From the NCBI GenBank assembly GCA_003605175.1, contig QWDA01000007.1, positions 1 to 64,000 of the forward strand: a DNA stretch of 64,000 bases, written 5' to 3'. Position numbers and translations under genes: made by a program. This stretch comes from Paracoccaceae bacterium. Lineage in GTDB: Bacteria > Pseudomonadota > Alphaproteobacteria > Rhodobacterales > Rhodobacteraceae. Numbering within the stretch: the stretch's first letter is position 1; each line of letters begins with the position of its first letter. This document shows positions 18,294 to 26,946 of this stretch, in pieces. The notes below the pieces were generated by a model. The model had not been told where the DNA came from. It ran no database searches and was given only the letters and a program-made list of their open reading frames with translations.

Positions 18294-19409
18294 ACGCGCG
18301 CCCCGCGTCGCCTGCCACTCGATCGCCTCGGCCCGTAGCGCCGCGTCGTCGATGTCGATGCCGAACGCCGCGCAATAGCCGCGGATCATTGCCAGGTACT
18401 CGTCCTGGCTGCACGGGTGGAACCCGAGCCAGAGCCCGAACCGGTCCGAAAGCGAGACCTTCTCCTCGGTCGCCTCCGACGGCGAAATCGCCGTGGAACG
18501 CTCGTTCTCGATCATGTCGCGCGGCATCAGGTGCCGCCGGTTCGAGGTGGCATAGAGCACCACGTTCTCCGGCCGCCCCTCGACGCCGCCGTCCAGCACC
18601 GCCTTGAGCGACTTGTAATGCTCGTCGTCATGGCTGAACGACAGGTCGTCACAGAACAGCAGGAACCGCTCCGACGCGCCCCGGAGATAGGACAGAAGCC
18701 GCCCGATCGACGGCAGGTCCTCGCGCTGCACCTCGACGATCTTCAGCGCATGGCCCTCGGCCACCACTTCCGCATGGATCGCCTTCACCAGCGAGGATTT
18801 CCCCATTCCCCGCGCACCCCAGAGCAGCGCGTTGTTGGCCGGCAGCCCCTTCGCGAATTGCCGCGTATTGGCCAGGAGCGTGTCCCGCGACCGGTCGATG
18901 CCCACCAGCAGCGGCAGCGCCACCCGGTTCACCTTGCCCACCGGCTGGATCCGGTCAGGCCGCGTGTGCCAGACAAATGCATCGGCCGCCCCGAATTCCG
19001 GCGCCGCCATCGGCGGCGGCGACATCCGCTCCAGCGCCTCGGCGATCCGGATCACGGCCATAGCGTCGCCATTTTGCTCCGAGGGCAACCCCCGGCCGCG
19101 GGCGGGGGAAAAGCCCCCGCCCGGGGGGGCGGTCGGGGGCTGCCCGGCGGTTCCCACCGGGCGGTCCGTATTCGCCAACCTGTGCCCGAAAAAATCTCCG
19201 TGGAACATCTGGGATGGCTCGACGTTCAGGGCTTCGCAGATGCTACGAAGCGTCTTCTCGTTCAGCGGCCTGGTCCCTTTCTCGAGCTCGCAATAGTAGG
19301 ATTGCGAAATCCCTGCGCGTTCCGCCACCTGATGTTGCGAGAGGCGCCGTTCCTTTCGGACCGCTTTCAATTGAACCCTGGAACCGATGGGTTCCCAGGT
19401 GCTGCTCAT
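18228..19409 (-). CDS. XRE HTH domain joined in frame to DUF815 AAA+ ATPase
   Basis: 393-codon frame. Residues 1-72 are an XRE-type helix-turn-helix (RLSQHQVAERAGISQSYYCELEKGTRPLNEKTL). Residues 73-116 are Gly/Pro-rich and cover a 10-bp hairpin (19099-19123). From M117 (19061; AVIRIAEALERM) on is a normal-length 277-residue DUF815 ATPase with Walker A GARGMGKSS near 200 and Walker B FLLFCDDLSF. The first ATG overlaps the tatC stop (ATGA). Read either as a true fusion or as two genes, the HTH gene having lost its stop, with DUF815 translated from 19061 (CGGAG upstream). DUF815 function is unknown. Confidence 0.72.
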   Translation of the reverse strand: MSSTWEPIGSRVQLKAVRKERRLSQHQVAERAGISQSYYCELEKGTRPLNEKTLRSICEALNVEPSQMFHGDFFGHRLANTDRPVGTAGQPPTAPPGGGFSPARGRGLPSEQNGDAMAVIRIAEALERMSPPPMAAPEFGAADAFVWHTRPDRIQPVGKVNRVALPLLVGIDRSRDTLLANTRQFAKGLPANNALLWGARGMGKSSLVKAIHAEVVAEGHALKIVEVQREDLPSIGRLLSYLRGASERFLLFCDDLSFSHDDEHYKSLKAVLDGGVEGRPENVVLYATSNRRHLMPRDMIENERSTAISPSEATEEKVSLSDRFGLWLGFHPCSQDEYLAMIRGYCAAFGIDIDDAALRAEAIEWQATRGARSGRVAWQYVTDLAGRRGVGLP

Positions 19410-20332
19410 GCCTCGGGCTCCTCCGCCTCGTCGGTATCGCCGTAGAGATCCTCGTCCTCGCCCAGCACGCCCTCGCGCCGCAGCTCCTCCACCCGCTTCT
19501 TCTCGACCCGTTTCACGAGCTGGATCGAGATCTCGTAAAGCCCGTAGACCACGGTGAACAGGATCAGCTGGGTGATCACGTCGGGCGGCGTCACCACCGC
19601 GGCCAGGACCAGGATGCCCACCACCGCGTATTTGCGCATCTCGCCCAGGCCGCGCGCCGAGACCAGCCCCGCCTTGCCCATCAGCGTGAGCAGCACCGGC
19701 AACTGGAAGCACAGCCCGAAGGCGATGATGAATTTCAGCGTGATGTCGAGCGACTCGTTCACCTTGCCGAAGAAGGTGACCCGGATCCCGTCGCTGGTCT
19801 CGGGCACCACCACGCTCGCGCTGTCCGGCAGCCCCGAGCCGTTCATCAGGTTCGCGAAGACCGAGCTGACATCGACGAAGCCCAGGAAGAACCGCATCGC
19901 CAGCGGCGTCACCACGAACTGCGCGAAACTCGCGCCAAGCAGGAACATCACCGGCGAGGCGATCAGGAAGGGCAGGAACGCGTTCTTCTCCGACCGGTAG
20001 AGCCCCGGCGCCACGAAGCGCCACATCTGATGCGCGATCACCGGGAAGGCGAGGCCGAAGCCGAACACCATCGAGATCCGGAACAGCGTGAACAGGTATT
20101 CCTGCGGGCTGGTGTATTGCAGCGTCGGCGACGGGTCGCCCAGGTCGCGCAGGGTGGATTCGATCGGCACCAGCAGGAATTGCAGGATCGGCTCGGCCAC
20201 CGTGAAGGCCAGCACCATCCCCACCACGAAGGCAAGCACCGAGCGGATGATCCGCGTCCGGAGCTCCGCCAGATGCTCGATCAGCGGTGCCGAGCTGTCC
20301 TCGATCGGATCGTTGTCGTCTTCCACGGCCAT
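19406..20332 (-). CDS. tatC: Sec-independent translocase subunit TatC
   Basis: 308 residues. Six-helix inner-membrane receptor for twin-arginine signal peptides. The N-terminal PLIEHLAELRTRIIRS is the classic TatC signature; FVAPGLYRSEKNAFLPFLI and VVTPPDVITQLILFTVVYGLYEISIQLV are later conserved blocks. The C-terminal cytoplasmic tail is extended and acidic (GEDEDLYGDTDEAEEPEA). Starts with ATG directly after the tatB stop; its own stop overlaps the next ORF. Operon tatA-tatB-tatC. Confidence 0.97.
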   Translation of the reverse strand: MAVEDDNDPIEDSSAPLIEHLAELRTRIIRSVLAFVVGMVLAFTVAEPILQFLLVPIESTLRDLGDPSPTLQYTSPQEYLFTLFRISMVFGFGLAFPVIAHQMWRFVAPGLYRSEKNAFLPFLIASPVMFLLGASFAQFVVTPLAMRFFLGFVDVSSVFANLMNGSGLPDSASVVVPETSDGIRVTFFGKVNESLDITLKFIIAFGLCFQLPVLLTLMGKAGLVSARGLGEMRKYAVVGILVLAAVVTPPDVITQLILFTVVYGLYEISIQLVKRVEKKRVEELRREGVLGEDEDLYGDTDEAEEPEA

Positions 20333-20827
20333 CTAGCGGCCCTTCTTCTTCACCGGCCGCGGCGGCAGTTGCGGCCCCGTGCCGAGCGCCGCCCGGCTCC
20401 GCGAGGCCGGACCCCGCACCGGCTCGTGCGGCGGCACCACCTTCTTCGGCGCGGGCGGCGTCCAGGCCGGCTTCGGCGTGGCCGCCTGCCCCGCCTTGAT
20501 CGCCTCGGCCGCATTCTGCGGCACCTTCTTCGCCGGTTTCGCGGCCTTCGCCGGATCCCATTTCTCGAAGCTGTCCGCCGCCTTGTTCAGCGTGTCGAGG
20601 CCGAGCGACTTCGTGCTGGTCGCGGATTTGAGACCGCTCGCGGCCTCCTTCATCCCCGACTCGTCGGCGGCATCGTTCATCGCCTGCTTGAACTCGCGCG
20701 CCATGCCGCGTGCCCGCGCCGTGAAGCGCCCGAGCGTGCGGAACATGTCGGGCAGGTCCTTCGGCCCCACCACGATCAGCGCGACGACACCGATGACCAG
20801 AAGCTCGGTCCAGCCGATATCCAGCAT
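20333..20827 (-). CDS. tatB: Sec-independent translocase subunit TatB
   Basis: 164 residues. A single N-terminal helix, [35 protein letters not shown], with the conserved Glu8 and GPKDLP hinge, then an amphipathic helix ([16 protein letters not shown]) and a long Pro/Lys-rich tail ending KKKGR. TatB forms the signal-recognition complex with TatC. 15 bases after tatA and abutting tatC. Confidence 0.96.
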   Translation of the reverse strand: MLDIGWTELLVIGVVALIVVGPKDLPDMFRTLGRFTARARGMAREFKQAMNDAADESGMKEAASGLKSATSTKSLGLDTLNKAADSFEKWDPAKAAKPAKKVPQNAAEAIKAGQAATPKPAWTPPAPKKVVPPHEPVRGPASRSRAALGTGPQLPPRPVKKKGR

Positions 20828-20842
20828 GTCAGCCCCTTCGGA

Positions 20843-21055
20843 TCAGACCTTGGTCTTGTCTTCCTCGGGCGTCACGTCACGGGCGTTCTCGGCGCTGTCC
20901 TCGAGCTCCTTCTGCCCGTCCGACACGCCCTTCTTGAAGGCGGTGATACCCTTGCCGACCTCGCCCATGAGCGACGAGATCTTGCCGCGCCCGAACAGCA
21001 CCAGGACGACGACGGCGATCAGAAGAAGGCCCGGAAGGCCGATATTGTTCAGCAT
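20843..21055 (-). CDS. tatA: Sec-independent translocase subunit TatA
   Basis: 70 residues. One hydrophobic helix ([21 protein letters not shown]), the FGRGKI hinge, then an amphipathic helix ([18 protein letters not shown]) and an acidic tail. TatA assembles the transport pore. A GGGAGACAC sequence precedes the ATG. First gene of tatABC; LolA in this window has an RR motif in its leader and is a possible substrate. Confidence 0.95.
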   Translation of the reverse strand: MLNNIGLPGLLLIAVVVLVLFGRGKISSLMGEVGKGITAFKKGVSDGQKELEDSAENARDVTPEEDKTKV

Positions 21056-21207
21056 GTGTGTCTCCCAAACGGGCGAAGCGCCCCGGCGCTTCGCGTCGCG
21101 ATGTCATCCGGCGTTCTAGGCCCGCCCCGCGCCGGGCGAAAGGGCCGGCGCGGGCGGAGGCGCGGATCGGGGCGCATTTCGGCCCCCGGCAGGGGGGATG
21201 CGCCACG

Positions 21208-21233
21208 ACAACTGACAGGTTACTGTCAGTTGT
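21208..21233. promoter_or_regulatory. perfect palindromic operator before WYL regulator
   Basis: ACAACTGACAG and CTGTCAGTTGT are exact inverted 11-mers separated by GTTA. The centre lies about 42 bases before the regulator start at 21263, the right place for an autoregulatory site. It is AT-rich compared with its surroundings, which argues against chance. Confidence 0.8.
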
Positions 21234-21262
21234 GAACCGCTCCGCAAGGCCCGCCGAATCAG

Positions 21263-21922
21263 ATGCCCCGCACCGACCGCCTCCAGTCCCTGCTCGCCCG
21301 GCTCCGCGACGGGCGGCTGCACCGCGCCGAGGATCTGGCCCGCGCCTTCGGCGTCTCGAAACGCACGATCTACCGCGATGTCGAAACGCTCCAGGCCTCG
21401 GGCCTGCCGGTCGCGGGCACCAGGGGCGCGGGCTACCGGATGACCGCGCCGGTGGCGCTGCCGCCTCTCGACCTCACGCTCGCCGAGCTTGAAGCCTTGC
21501 ATCTCGGCCTCGCCGTCGTCGCCGAGGCCGCCGATCCGGAGCTGAAAGCCGCCGCCACCCGCCTCGCCGACCGGATCGACGCCGCGCTGCCTGCAGAGAC
21601 CGGCGGCCCCGCGCCCGCCTGGCCCGGCCTCGCCACGCATCCGCTCGCCGCGCCCGGCGGCAGCGGCATCGGCCACCTCCCCGCGCTCCGCGCCGCGATC
21701 CGCACCCGCCAGAAGCTCCGCCTCCGCGACGGCACCGGCGCCGACACGCTCCGCCCACTCGCGCTCGACTATCGCGGCCGGCTCTGGTGGCTCACCGCCT
21801 GGTCCGAGGAGCAGGGTACCTTCCGCACCATCCGCCTCGACCGCGTCACCGCGCTCGACCTCCTGCCCGAGCTTTTCGTCGACGAGCCGGGCAAGAGCCT
21901 CGACGATCTTCACGGCTGCTGA
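21263..21922 (+). CDS. YafY-like HTH/WYL transcriptional regulator
   Basis: 219 residues. N-terminal DeoR-like winged helix (RLQSLLARLRDGRLHRAEDLARAFGVSKRTIYRDVETL, about 5-45) followed by a WYL domain (about 130-205: LRPLALDYRGRLWWLTAWSEE, then FRTIRLDRV). WYL domains sense nucleic-acid or small-molecule ligands. Starts with ATG at 21263. The palindrome at 21208-21233 is its likely own operator. Divergent from tatABC, with no obvious partner gene downstream. Regulated genes are unknown. Confidence 0.88.
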   Translation: MPRTDRLQSLLARLRDGRLHRAEDLARAFGVSKRTIYRDVETLQASGLPVAGTRGAGYRMTAPVALPPLDLTLAELEALHLGLAVVAEAADPELKAAATRLADRIDAALPAETGGPAPAWPGLATHPLAAPGGSGIGHLPALRAAIRTRQKLRLRDGTGADTLRPLALDYRGRLWWLTAWSEEQGTFRTIRLDRVTALDLLPELFVDEPGKSLDDLHGC

Positions 21923-22044
21923 GACCCTCCCCCAACGACACGCCACCCTCCCCCTCGATCCCCCTCCCGGCGGGAGAAGGGAGGGGGGAGAGGGCGGCCC
22001 CGAAAGCGAGGCGTTGCCCTGCCCCGCCCGAAATGCGCCGAAGG

Positions 22045-22184
22045 CGCCGGGCGAGCGCCTGCCCGCCCCGCCGGGCTGGCGCTCTGGGGACGTTCCGCGC
22101 AGAACGGTTGTACGGCGGGCTGGCGAAACAAAGCGCGGCGCACAACCCTCGCGGCGCCATCCCAAGGGCTGGCGCTCGCCCGGC
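22045..22184. repeat. dispersed element with inverted GCCGGGCGAGCGCC arms
   Basis: The 330-base gap 21923-22252 holds no convincing gene. It contains GCCGGGCGAGCGCC at 22046-22059 and its complement GGCGCTCGCCCGGC at 22171-22184, with a CCCGCCCG block just left of the first arm. Further left, a CCCTCCCCCTCGATCCCCCTC stretch (about 21948) recurs in inverse at about 27932-27957. Confidence 0.6.
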
Positions 22185-22252
22185 TTGCGCTTCAGGGCAT
22201 CGCAAGGTGAACTCAACGGAAACCGAGCGTTCCCGCCGGAACGCATCCTGCT

Positions 22253-22957
22253 CTAGCCGAGCCCCATCTGCGCGTGAATCTGCTTCCGGTCCGTCTCCGA
22301 CAGCCCCAGGGCCGCCGCCAGCCCGTCGAGATAGGAGACCTCCGATTGCGTATCCACCCGGATCGCCATCGCCGACATCGTGTAGACCTGCGCCTTGGCC
22401 TGCTGCCCGGTCTCCATGGCGAGCCCGTTCACGTCGATCGGCTTCGCCAGCTCAGCCTCGACAAAGGCCTTCTCCTCGGCATCCAGATCGCCCAGATAGC
22501 CCAGGATCCGCCCCTTCTCGTCCGCGTCGATCTCGCCGTCGGCCTTCGCCGCCTGGATCATCGCGCGGATCATCAGCTTGGCATTCTCCTCCATCGCGCC
22601 GGTGGCCACCTTCTTGCCGGTCAGCGTGTCGATCATCTGCCCCGCCTGCTCGGTCCCGGTCGCCGCCGCGCCGCCCAGGGCCGCCATCAGCCCGCCCAGC
22701 CCCGCCATCGCGCTCTCGCTCGCCTGGCCGGCCGCGCCCGTCCACTGCGACGCCATCTCGGAAAAGCCCTTGGCGCCGCCCGGAACGCCCATCTTCTCCA
22801 TCATTTCGCCCATCTGCGCCTGCATGTTGGCGAGCGCCGGGTTGTCGGCCATCGCCTTCTGCACCCCGGCCATGCCGCCCATCTTCCTGAACTGATCGTA
22901 GCCCTTCGCCGCCGCGAAACCGGCAGCCAGCGTGGCCAAAGTGCGCACGAAACTCAT
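22253..22957 (-). CDS. DUF533 / TerB-like tellurite-resistance-type protein
   Basis: 234 residues. N-terminal hydrophobic segment SFVRTLATLAAGFAAAKG and a Gly/Ala/Met-rich middle. A C-terminal helical domain starts MIRAMIQAAKADGEIDADEKGRIL (about 118-140), with acidic metal-binding-like residues as in YebE/TerB proteins, and runs to IHAQMGLG. The start is fixed by GAGGAGGAA, 7 bases before the ATG. It is downstream of rnpB on the same strand. DUF533 function is unclear; likely membrane-associated. Confidence 0.85.
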   Translation of the reverse strand: MSFVRTLATLAAGFAAAKGYDQFRKMGGMAGVQKAMADNPALANMQAQMGEMMEKMGVPGGAKGFSEMASQWTGAAGQASESAMAGLGGLMAALGGAAATGTEQAGQMIDTLTGKKVATGAMEENAKLMIRAMIQAAKADGEIDADEKGRILGYLGDLDAEEKAFVEAELAKPIDVNGLAMETGQQAKAQVYTMSAMAIRVDTQSEVSYLDGLAAALGLSETDRKQIHAQMGLG

Positions 22958-23185
22958 TGCGAAATTCCTCCTCGAATCCGGAGCCGGCCGGCCCCCCGCG
23001 GGAACTATAACAAGGATGCAACGGAGATGTCCCGGAGGATGCGGGCCCCGCAATCGCCGGGCGCGGCCACCGGAGCATGCGCCTCGCCGGCCCGCCGAAC
23101 GGAGCGCTCTCGGGAAGAACCGACAGACCGGGAAACCGAGGCCCATCGGGCGCCTCACCGACCACCCGAAAGGATTTGCGGCCCA

Positions 23186-23556
23186 AATGCGCGGAGGGCC
23201 TGTAAGCCGGATTCTGTCAGGGGCCGAAACCCCCGGATGACCATTCCTCTCGGCCCCGGATCGCTCCGGGGCTCCAGCTGCCGACCCGGGATCCGGGCCG
23301 AAGCAGCCCATGCGGATCCCCTATTTGGCATTGCTCCCGGTGGGGCTTGCCGTGCCGGTCCGGTTGCCCGTCCCGCGGTGGGCTCTTACCCCACCGTTTC
23401 ACCCTTGCCGCTCGAAAGCGGCGGTCTGTTCTCTGTGGCGCTTTCCCTCGGGTTGCCCCGGCCGGGCGTTACCCGGCACCGTCGCTTCGTGGAGTCCGGA
23501 CTTTCCTCGTGCCCCGGAGATGATCCGGGGCCCGCGGCCATCCGGCCCTCCGCGCG
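23186..23556 (-). ncRNA. rnpB: RNase P RNA, bacterial type A
   Basis: Ribozyme that removes tRNA 5' leaders. Reading the minus strand: P1 5' strand GCGCGGAGGGCC (23544-23555) pairs with GGCCCTCCGCGC (23189-23200). Universally conserved cores are present: GAGGAAAGTCCGGACTCC near 23500, GGTAACGCC, AGAGAACAGACCGCC, GGGTAAGAG, GGCAAGCCCCACC, CAAATAGGGG, and the 3' ACAGAATCCGGCTTA. Ends are placed by P1 and are approximate to a few bases. Its 5' end lies about 10 bases after the upstream amidase stop, so its promoter must be inside that gene. Confidence 0.97.
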
Positions 23557-23565
23557 AGACCGCAG

Positions 23566-24255
23566 TTAGGCGCTCGGCCCCGTCCGGTCAACGGGAAACC
23601 GCCGCGCCAGCTCCGCGGCCAGACCGGCATCCGTGGCATCGGCGGGCCCGTCTGCCCCGGGGCGGAACCGCGCGCGGAACGCCGCAAGCACCGCCTCCGC
23701 ACCGGCCTCGCACGGATAACCGAGGCGCCCGGCCATCGAGAGAAACGCCGCCGGGTCCTCGCGTTCCCCGCCCTCCGGCCAGACCGCGCGCCCGCCCAGC
23801 GCCAGCCGCCGCCAGTCGAACCGCACCCCCGGATCCGCCTTCCGCGAGGGCGCCATGTCCTGATGCCCGATCACGCCCGCCGGCCCGGTCCCCCAACGCC
23901 CCATGATCCCGTCGAGCAAGCCCTCCAGGGCCACCATCTGCGCCTCGGGAAAGGGCGAGACCCCGTCATTGTCGAGCTCGATCCCGATCGAGGCCGAGTT
24001 CACATCGGTACAACCGCCCCAGCACCCGGCCCCGGCATGCCAGGCCCGCATTTCCTCCGCCACCAGCGAACAGACGCTGCCATCCGCCCCCACCAGCCAA
24101 TGGCACGAAACCTCCGCCGCCGGATCGCGAAGCCGCGCCAGCGCCGCGCCCATATCCGCCATCGCCGTGTAATGCAGCACGATCAGATGCGGCCGCGCCC
24201 CGCCCCGCCGCTCGCCGAAATTCGGCGACGGATGGCTGAGCGCCGCGCTCACCAC
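23566..24255 (-). CDS. N-acetylmuramoyl-L-alanine amidase, AmpD-like
   Basis: 229 residues, cytoplasmic (no signal peptide). Zinc amidase that removes the stem peptide from anhydro-muropeptides. Zn ligands are expected at His28 (IVLHYTAM), the His of VIGHQDMAPSRKADPG, and the Asp of KADPG. WLVGADGSVCSLV and WHAG also fit AmpD (amidase_2). The start is ambiguous: GTG codons at 24255 and 24252. A 7-bp hairpin (24273-24289) lies upstream. The gene ends about 10 bases before rnpB. Confidence 0.9.
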   Translation of the reverse strand: MVSAALSHPSPNFGERRGGARPHLIVLHYTAMADMGAALARLRDPAAEVSCHWLVGADGSVCSLVAEEMRAWHAGAGCWGGCTDVNSASIGIELDNDGVSPFPEAQMVALEGLLDGIMGRWGTGPAGVIGHQDMAPSRKADPGVRFDWRRLALGGRAVWPEGGEREDPAAFLSMAGRLGYPCEAGAEAVLAAFRARFRPGADGPADATDAGLAAELARRFPVDRTGPSA

Positions 24256-24339
24256 AAGCGCCCGCCCGAGGAAGCGGCCAAAGGCCGCTGACGAGAGGAA
24301 AGGAACGCGCCGCAGGCGCTCATTTCAACAGGAAACGGC

Positions 24340-25026
24340 TCAGCGCCGGACCGTGCGGAACGGCGCCGGATCCCACTTGCAGGCAAAGCCGTCGCCATCG
24401 GGGTCCATCCCCTTGCGGTCGTTCTCCGGCCCGCCCATCTCGAGGAAGGCCTCCTGCGCCAGGTCGTCCGAGCTGTACTGCCCGCAGGCCCGCTCGTAAC
24501 GCGCCTCGGCATTGACCGGCGACCGCTTGTAGAGCTTCTGCCCCACCCTGTTCGACGTCGACAGCGCGTATTCCACGATATTCGGCCCGGAATCGTTCGG
24601 CCGGGTCGGCAGCGCGCCGGGCTTCACTTCCACATAGGCCGCCCGCTGCCGCTCGAGCCGCTCCTTGTCGCTCTCGATGGTCTCGCGCTCGGTCACCGCC
24701 TCGAAGCTCTGCTCGTCCGAGATCCCGGGATTGTTCGTCGCCACCCGTCCGCCACCGCCGCCGCCCGCCGGAACATCCGTCGGCGTCGCCGGCTCCAGCG
24801 CGGCCATGTCCACCGACCCGGCCGGGACGCTGCCGGTCCGCTCGCTCGAGATCACCGGCCCCACATCCAGCGAGCGCCCCTCGAGCGCCGCCTTCCGCCG
24901 CACGGCGTCGTCGGAATAGTCGCTCGGGCTGCCGAACCCCACGCCGCGCTGCGAGGCCGAGTTCGGCACCTCGGGGGAACAGGCCGCCAGGCCCAGAACC
25001 AGGGCGGGGATCAGCACAGACTTCAT
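24340..25026 (-). CDS. lipoprotein with C-terminal excalibur-like domain
   Basis: 228 residues. MKSVLIPALVLGLAAC is a lipoprotein signal with Cys16 as the lipidated residue. A Gly/Ser/Pro-rich middle includes a coiled-coil-prone stretch (TERETIESDKERLERQRAAY). The end, DPDGDGFACKWDPAPFR, is the Ca2+-binding excalibur motif; an ARYERACGQYS segment before it supplies a second Cys. The longer frame from 25092 would bury the signal, so 25026 is used. Envelope protein of unknown role. Confidence 0.82.
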   Translation of the reverse strand: MKSVLIPALVLGLAACSPEVPNSASQRGVGFGSPSDYSDDAVRRKAALEGRSLDVGPVISSERTGSVPAGSVDMAALEPATPTDVPAGGGGGGRVATNNPGISDEQSFEAVTERETIESDKERLERQRAAYVEVKPGALPTRPNDSGPNIVEYALSTSNRVGQKLYKRSPVNAEARYERACGQYSSDDLAQEAFLEMGGPENDRKGMDPDGDGFACKWDPAPFRTVRR

Positions 25027-25063
25027 CGCTTGTCGCCTCGACTTCTCATTATTTCGCGGGACC

Positions 25064-26554
25064 CTACCACCATTTCCCGGGCTTGGAAACAAAGCCCGCC
25101 GCGCCCTCCAGCGCGTAGGCGGTGTTGAGAAGATCGGCCTCTTCCCAGGGCCGCCCGATCAGTTGCAGCCCCAAGGGCAGCCCCTCCCGGTCGCGCCCCG
25201 CCGGCACCGCGATGCCCGGCAGCCCGGCGAGGTTCACCGTCACCGTGAACACGTCGTTGAGATACATCTGCACCGGGTCGGCATCGGCCATCTCGCCCAG
25301 CCCGAAGGCGGCGGACGGCGTCGCCGGCGTCAGGATCGCGTCCACGCCCGCCGCGAAGGCCTCGTCGAAATCGCGCTTGATCAGCGCCCTGACCCGCCGC
25401 GCGCGGTTGTAATAGGCATCGTAGAACCCCGCCGACAGCACATAGGTCCCGATCATCACCCGCCGCTGCACCTCGGCGCCGAACCCCTCGGCCCGGGTCT
25501 TCTCGTACATCTCGGTGATGCCGTCGCCCTGCGCGAGCGTCGCCCGGTGCCCGTAGCGCACCCCGTCATAACGCGCGAGGTTCGACGAGGCCTCGGCCGG
25601 CGCGATCACGTAGTAGGCGGGCAGGGCGTATTTCGTGTGCGGCAGCGAGATATCGACGATCTTCGCGCCCGCATCGGCCAGCATCGCCCGGCCCTCGGCC
25701 CAGAGCGCCTCGACCTCCTCGGGCATGCCCTCCATCCGGTATTCCTTCGGAATCCCGATCACTTTGCCGCGAATGTCGCCGGTCAGCGCCGCCTCGAAAT
25801 CCGGCACCGGAAGGTCCGCAGAGGTCGAATCCATCGGATCGTGCCCCGCCATCGCGCCCAGCATGATCGCGCAGTCGCGCACCGATTTCGCCATCGGCCC
25901 CGCCTGGTCGAGCGAGGAGGCAAAGGCGATGATCCCCCAGCGCGACACCCGCCCATAGGTCGGCTTCAGCCCGGTAATGCCGACGAAAGCCGCCGGCTGC
26001 CGGATCGAGCCGCCGGTATCGGTCCCGGTCGCCGCAAGGCACAGATCCGCCGCCACCGCGCTCGCCGAGCCGCCCGAAGAGCCGCCCGGCGTCAGCGCCG
26101 TCGCGTCATTGCCGCGCCGCCAGGGGTTCACCGCATTGCCGTAGCACGAGGTCTCGTTCGACGAGCCCATCGCGAACTCGTCCATGTTCAGCTTGCCCAG
26201 CATCACCGCGCCGGCCCCGAAAAGCTGCCGCGTGACGGTCGACTCGTATTCCGGCCTGAACCCTTTCAGGATGTTCGACGCGGCCTGCGACGGCACCCCC
26301 TCGGTGCAGAACAGGTCCTTGATCCCCAGGGGAATCCCGCACATCGACGGCGCTTCCCCGCCCACGATCCGCGCATCCGCCGCCCGCGCCTGTTCCAGCG
26401 CCTGTTCCGGCGTGTGATGCACAAAGGCATTGAGCGCTCCCGCGCCCTCGATCGCCGCCAGGCAGGCCTCGGTCAGTTCGACCGAGGTCACCGCGCCCGC
26501 CCGCAGCCGGTCGCGCGCCTCGGCGATGGTCAGTTCGTTCAACGCGCCGGTCAT
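25064..26554 (-). CDS. gatA: Asp/Glu-tRNA amidotransferase subunit A
   Basis: 496 residues. Amidase-signature subunit of GatCAB, which converts Glu-tRNAGln (and Asp-tRNAAsn) to the cognate amide. Catalytic triad visible: Lys79 (GIKDLF), cis-Ser159 (PGGSSGGS) and nucleophile Ser183 (GTDTGGSIR), with the 24-residue Ser spacing normal for the family. ATGA overlap with gatC. gatB is not in the window. Confidence 0.96.
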   Translation of the reverse strand: MTGALNELTIAEARDRLRAGAVTSVELTEACLAAIEGAGALNAFVHHTPEQALEQARAADARIVGGEAPSMCGIPLGIKDLFCTEGVPSQAASNILKGFRPEYESTVTRQLFGAGAVMLGKLNMDEFAMGSSNETSCYGNAVNPWRRGNDATALTPGGSSGGSASAVAADLCLAATGTDTGGSIRQPAAFVGITGLKPTYGRVSRWGIIAFASSLDQAGPMAKSVRDCAIMLGAMAGHDPMDSTSADLPVPDFEAALTGDIRGKVIGIPKEYRMEGMPEEVEALWAEGRAMLADAGAKIVDISLPHTKYALPAYYVIAPAEASSNLARYDGVRYGHRATLAQGDGITEMYEKTRAEGFGAEVQRRVMIGTYVLSAGFYDAYYNRARRVRALIKRDFDEAFAAGVDAILTPATPSAAFGLGEMADADPVQMYLNDVFTVTVNLAGLPGIAVPAGRDREGLPLGLQLIGRPWEEADLLNTAYALEGAAGFVSKPGKWW

Positions 26555-26844
26555 TCCACCACCTTCGGAACCGCGAAGAACCCTTCCCGCGCATCGGGCG
26601 CGTTCGACAGGATCTTCTCCGGCGTCCCGCCCGCCGTCACCTCGTCATCGCGCCGCTTCAGGCGCATCGGCGTGACCGAGGTCATCGGCTCGACGCCGTC
26701 CACATCCACCTCGTTCAGCTGCTCGATGAAGCCGAGGATCGCGTTGAACTCCGACGCCAGCGCCGGCAGGTCGCCCTCCTCGACCCGGATCCGGGCAAGA
26801 TGCGCGACACGGCGCGCGGTTTCGATGTCGATCGACATGGGCAA
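26551..26844 (-). CDS. gatC: Asp/Glu-tRNA amidotransferase subunit C
   Basis: 97 residues, typical GatC length. Starts [26 protein letters not shown], the GatC signature; ends with a proline- and glycine-rich tail. GatC stabilises GatA. Shares an ATGA overlap with gatA. Divergent from the AEC transporter gene, with about 100 bases between for both promoters. Confidence 0.96.
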   Translation of the reverse strand: MPMSIDIETARRVAHLARIRVEEGDLPALASEFNAILGFIEQLNEVDVDGVEPMTSVTPMRLKRRDDEVTAGGTPEKILSNAPDAREGFFAVPKVVE

Positions 26845-26946
26845 GGCTCCCGGGTTTGCGGAACGGACCCGCGTTTAGCGCGGGCGGGGGGCACCTTCAA
26901 GCGGCCGCTCTGGCAATCGCCGCGACTTTCCCCGATGGTCGCGCCG

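Noticed and set aside
23310-23906. Plus-strand frames across rnpB and the amidase
   Set aside because: They run through the conserved RNase P RNA core and Pro/Arg-rich amidase antisense; not genes.
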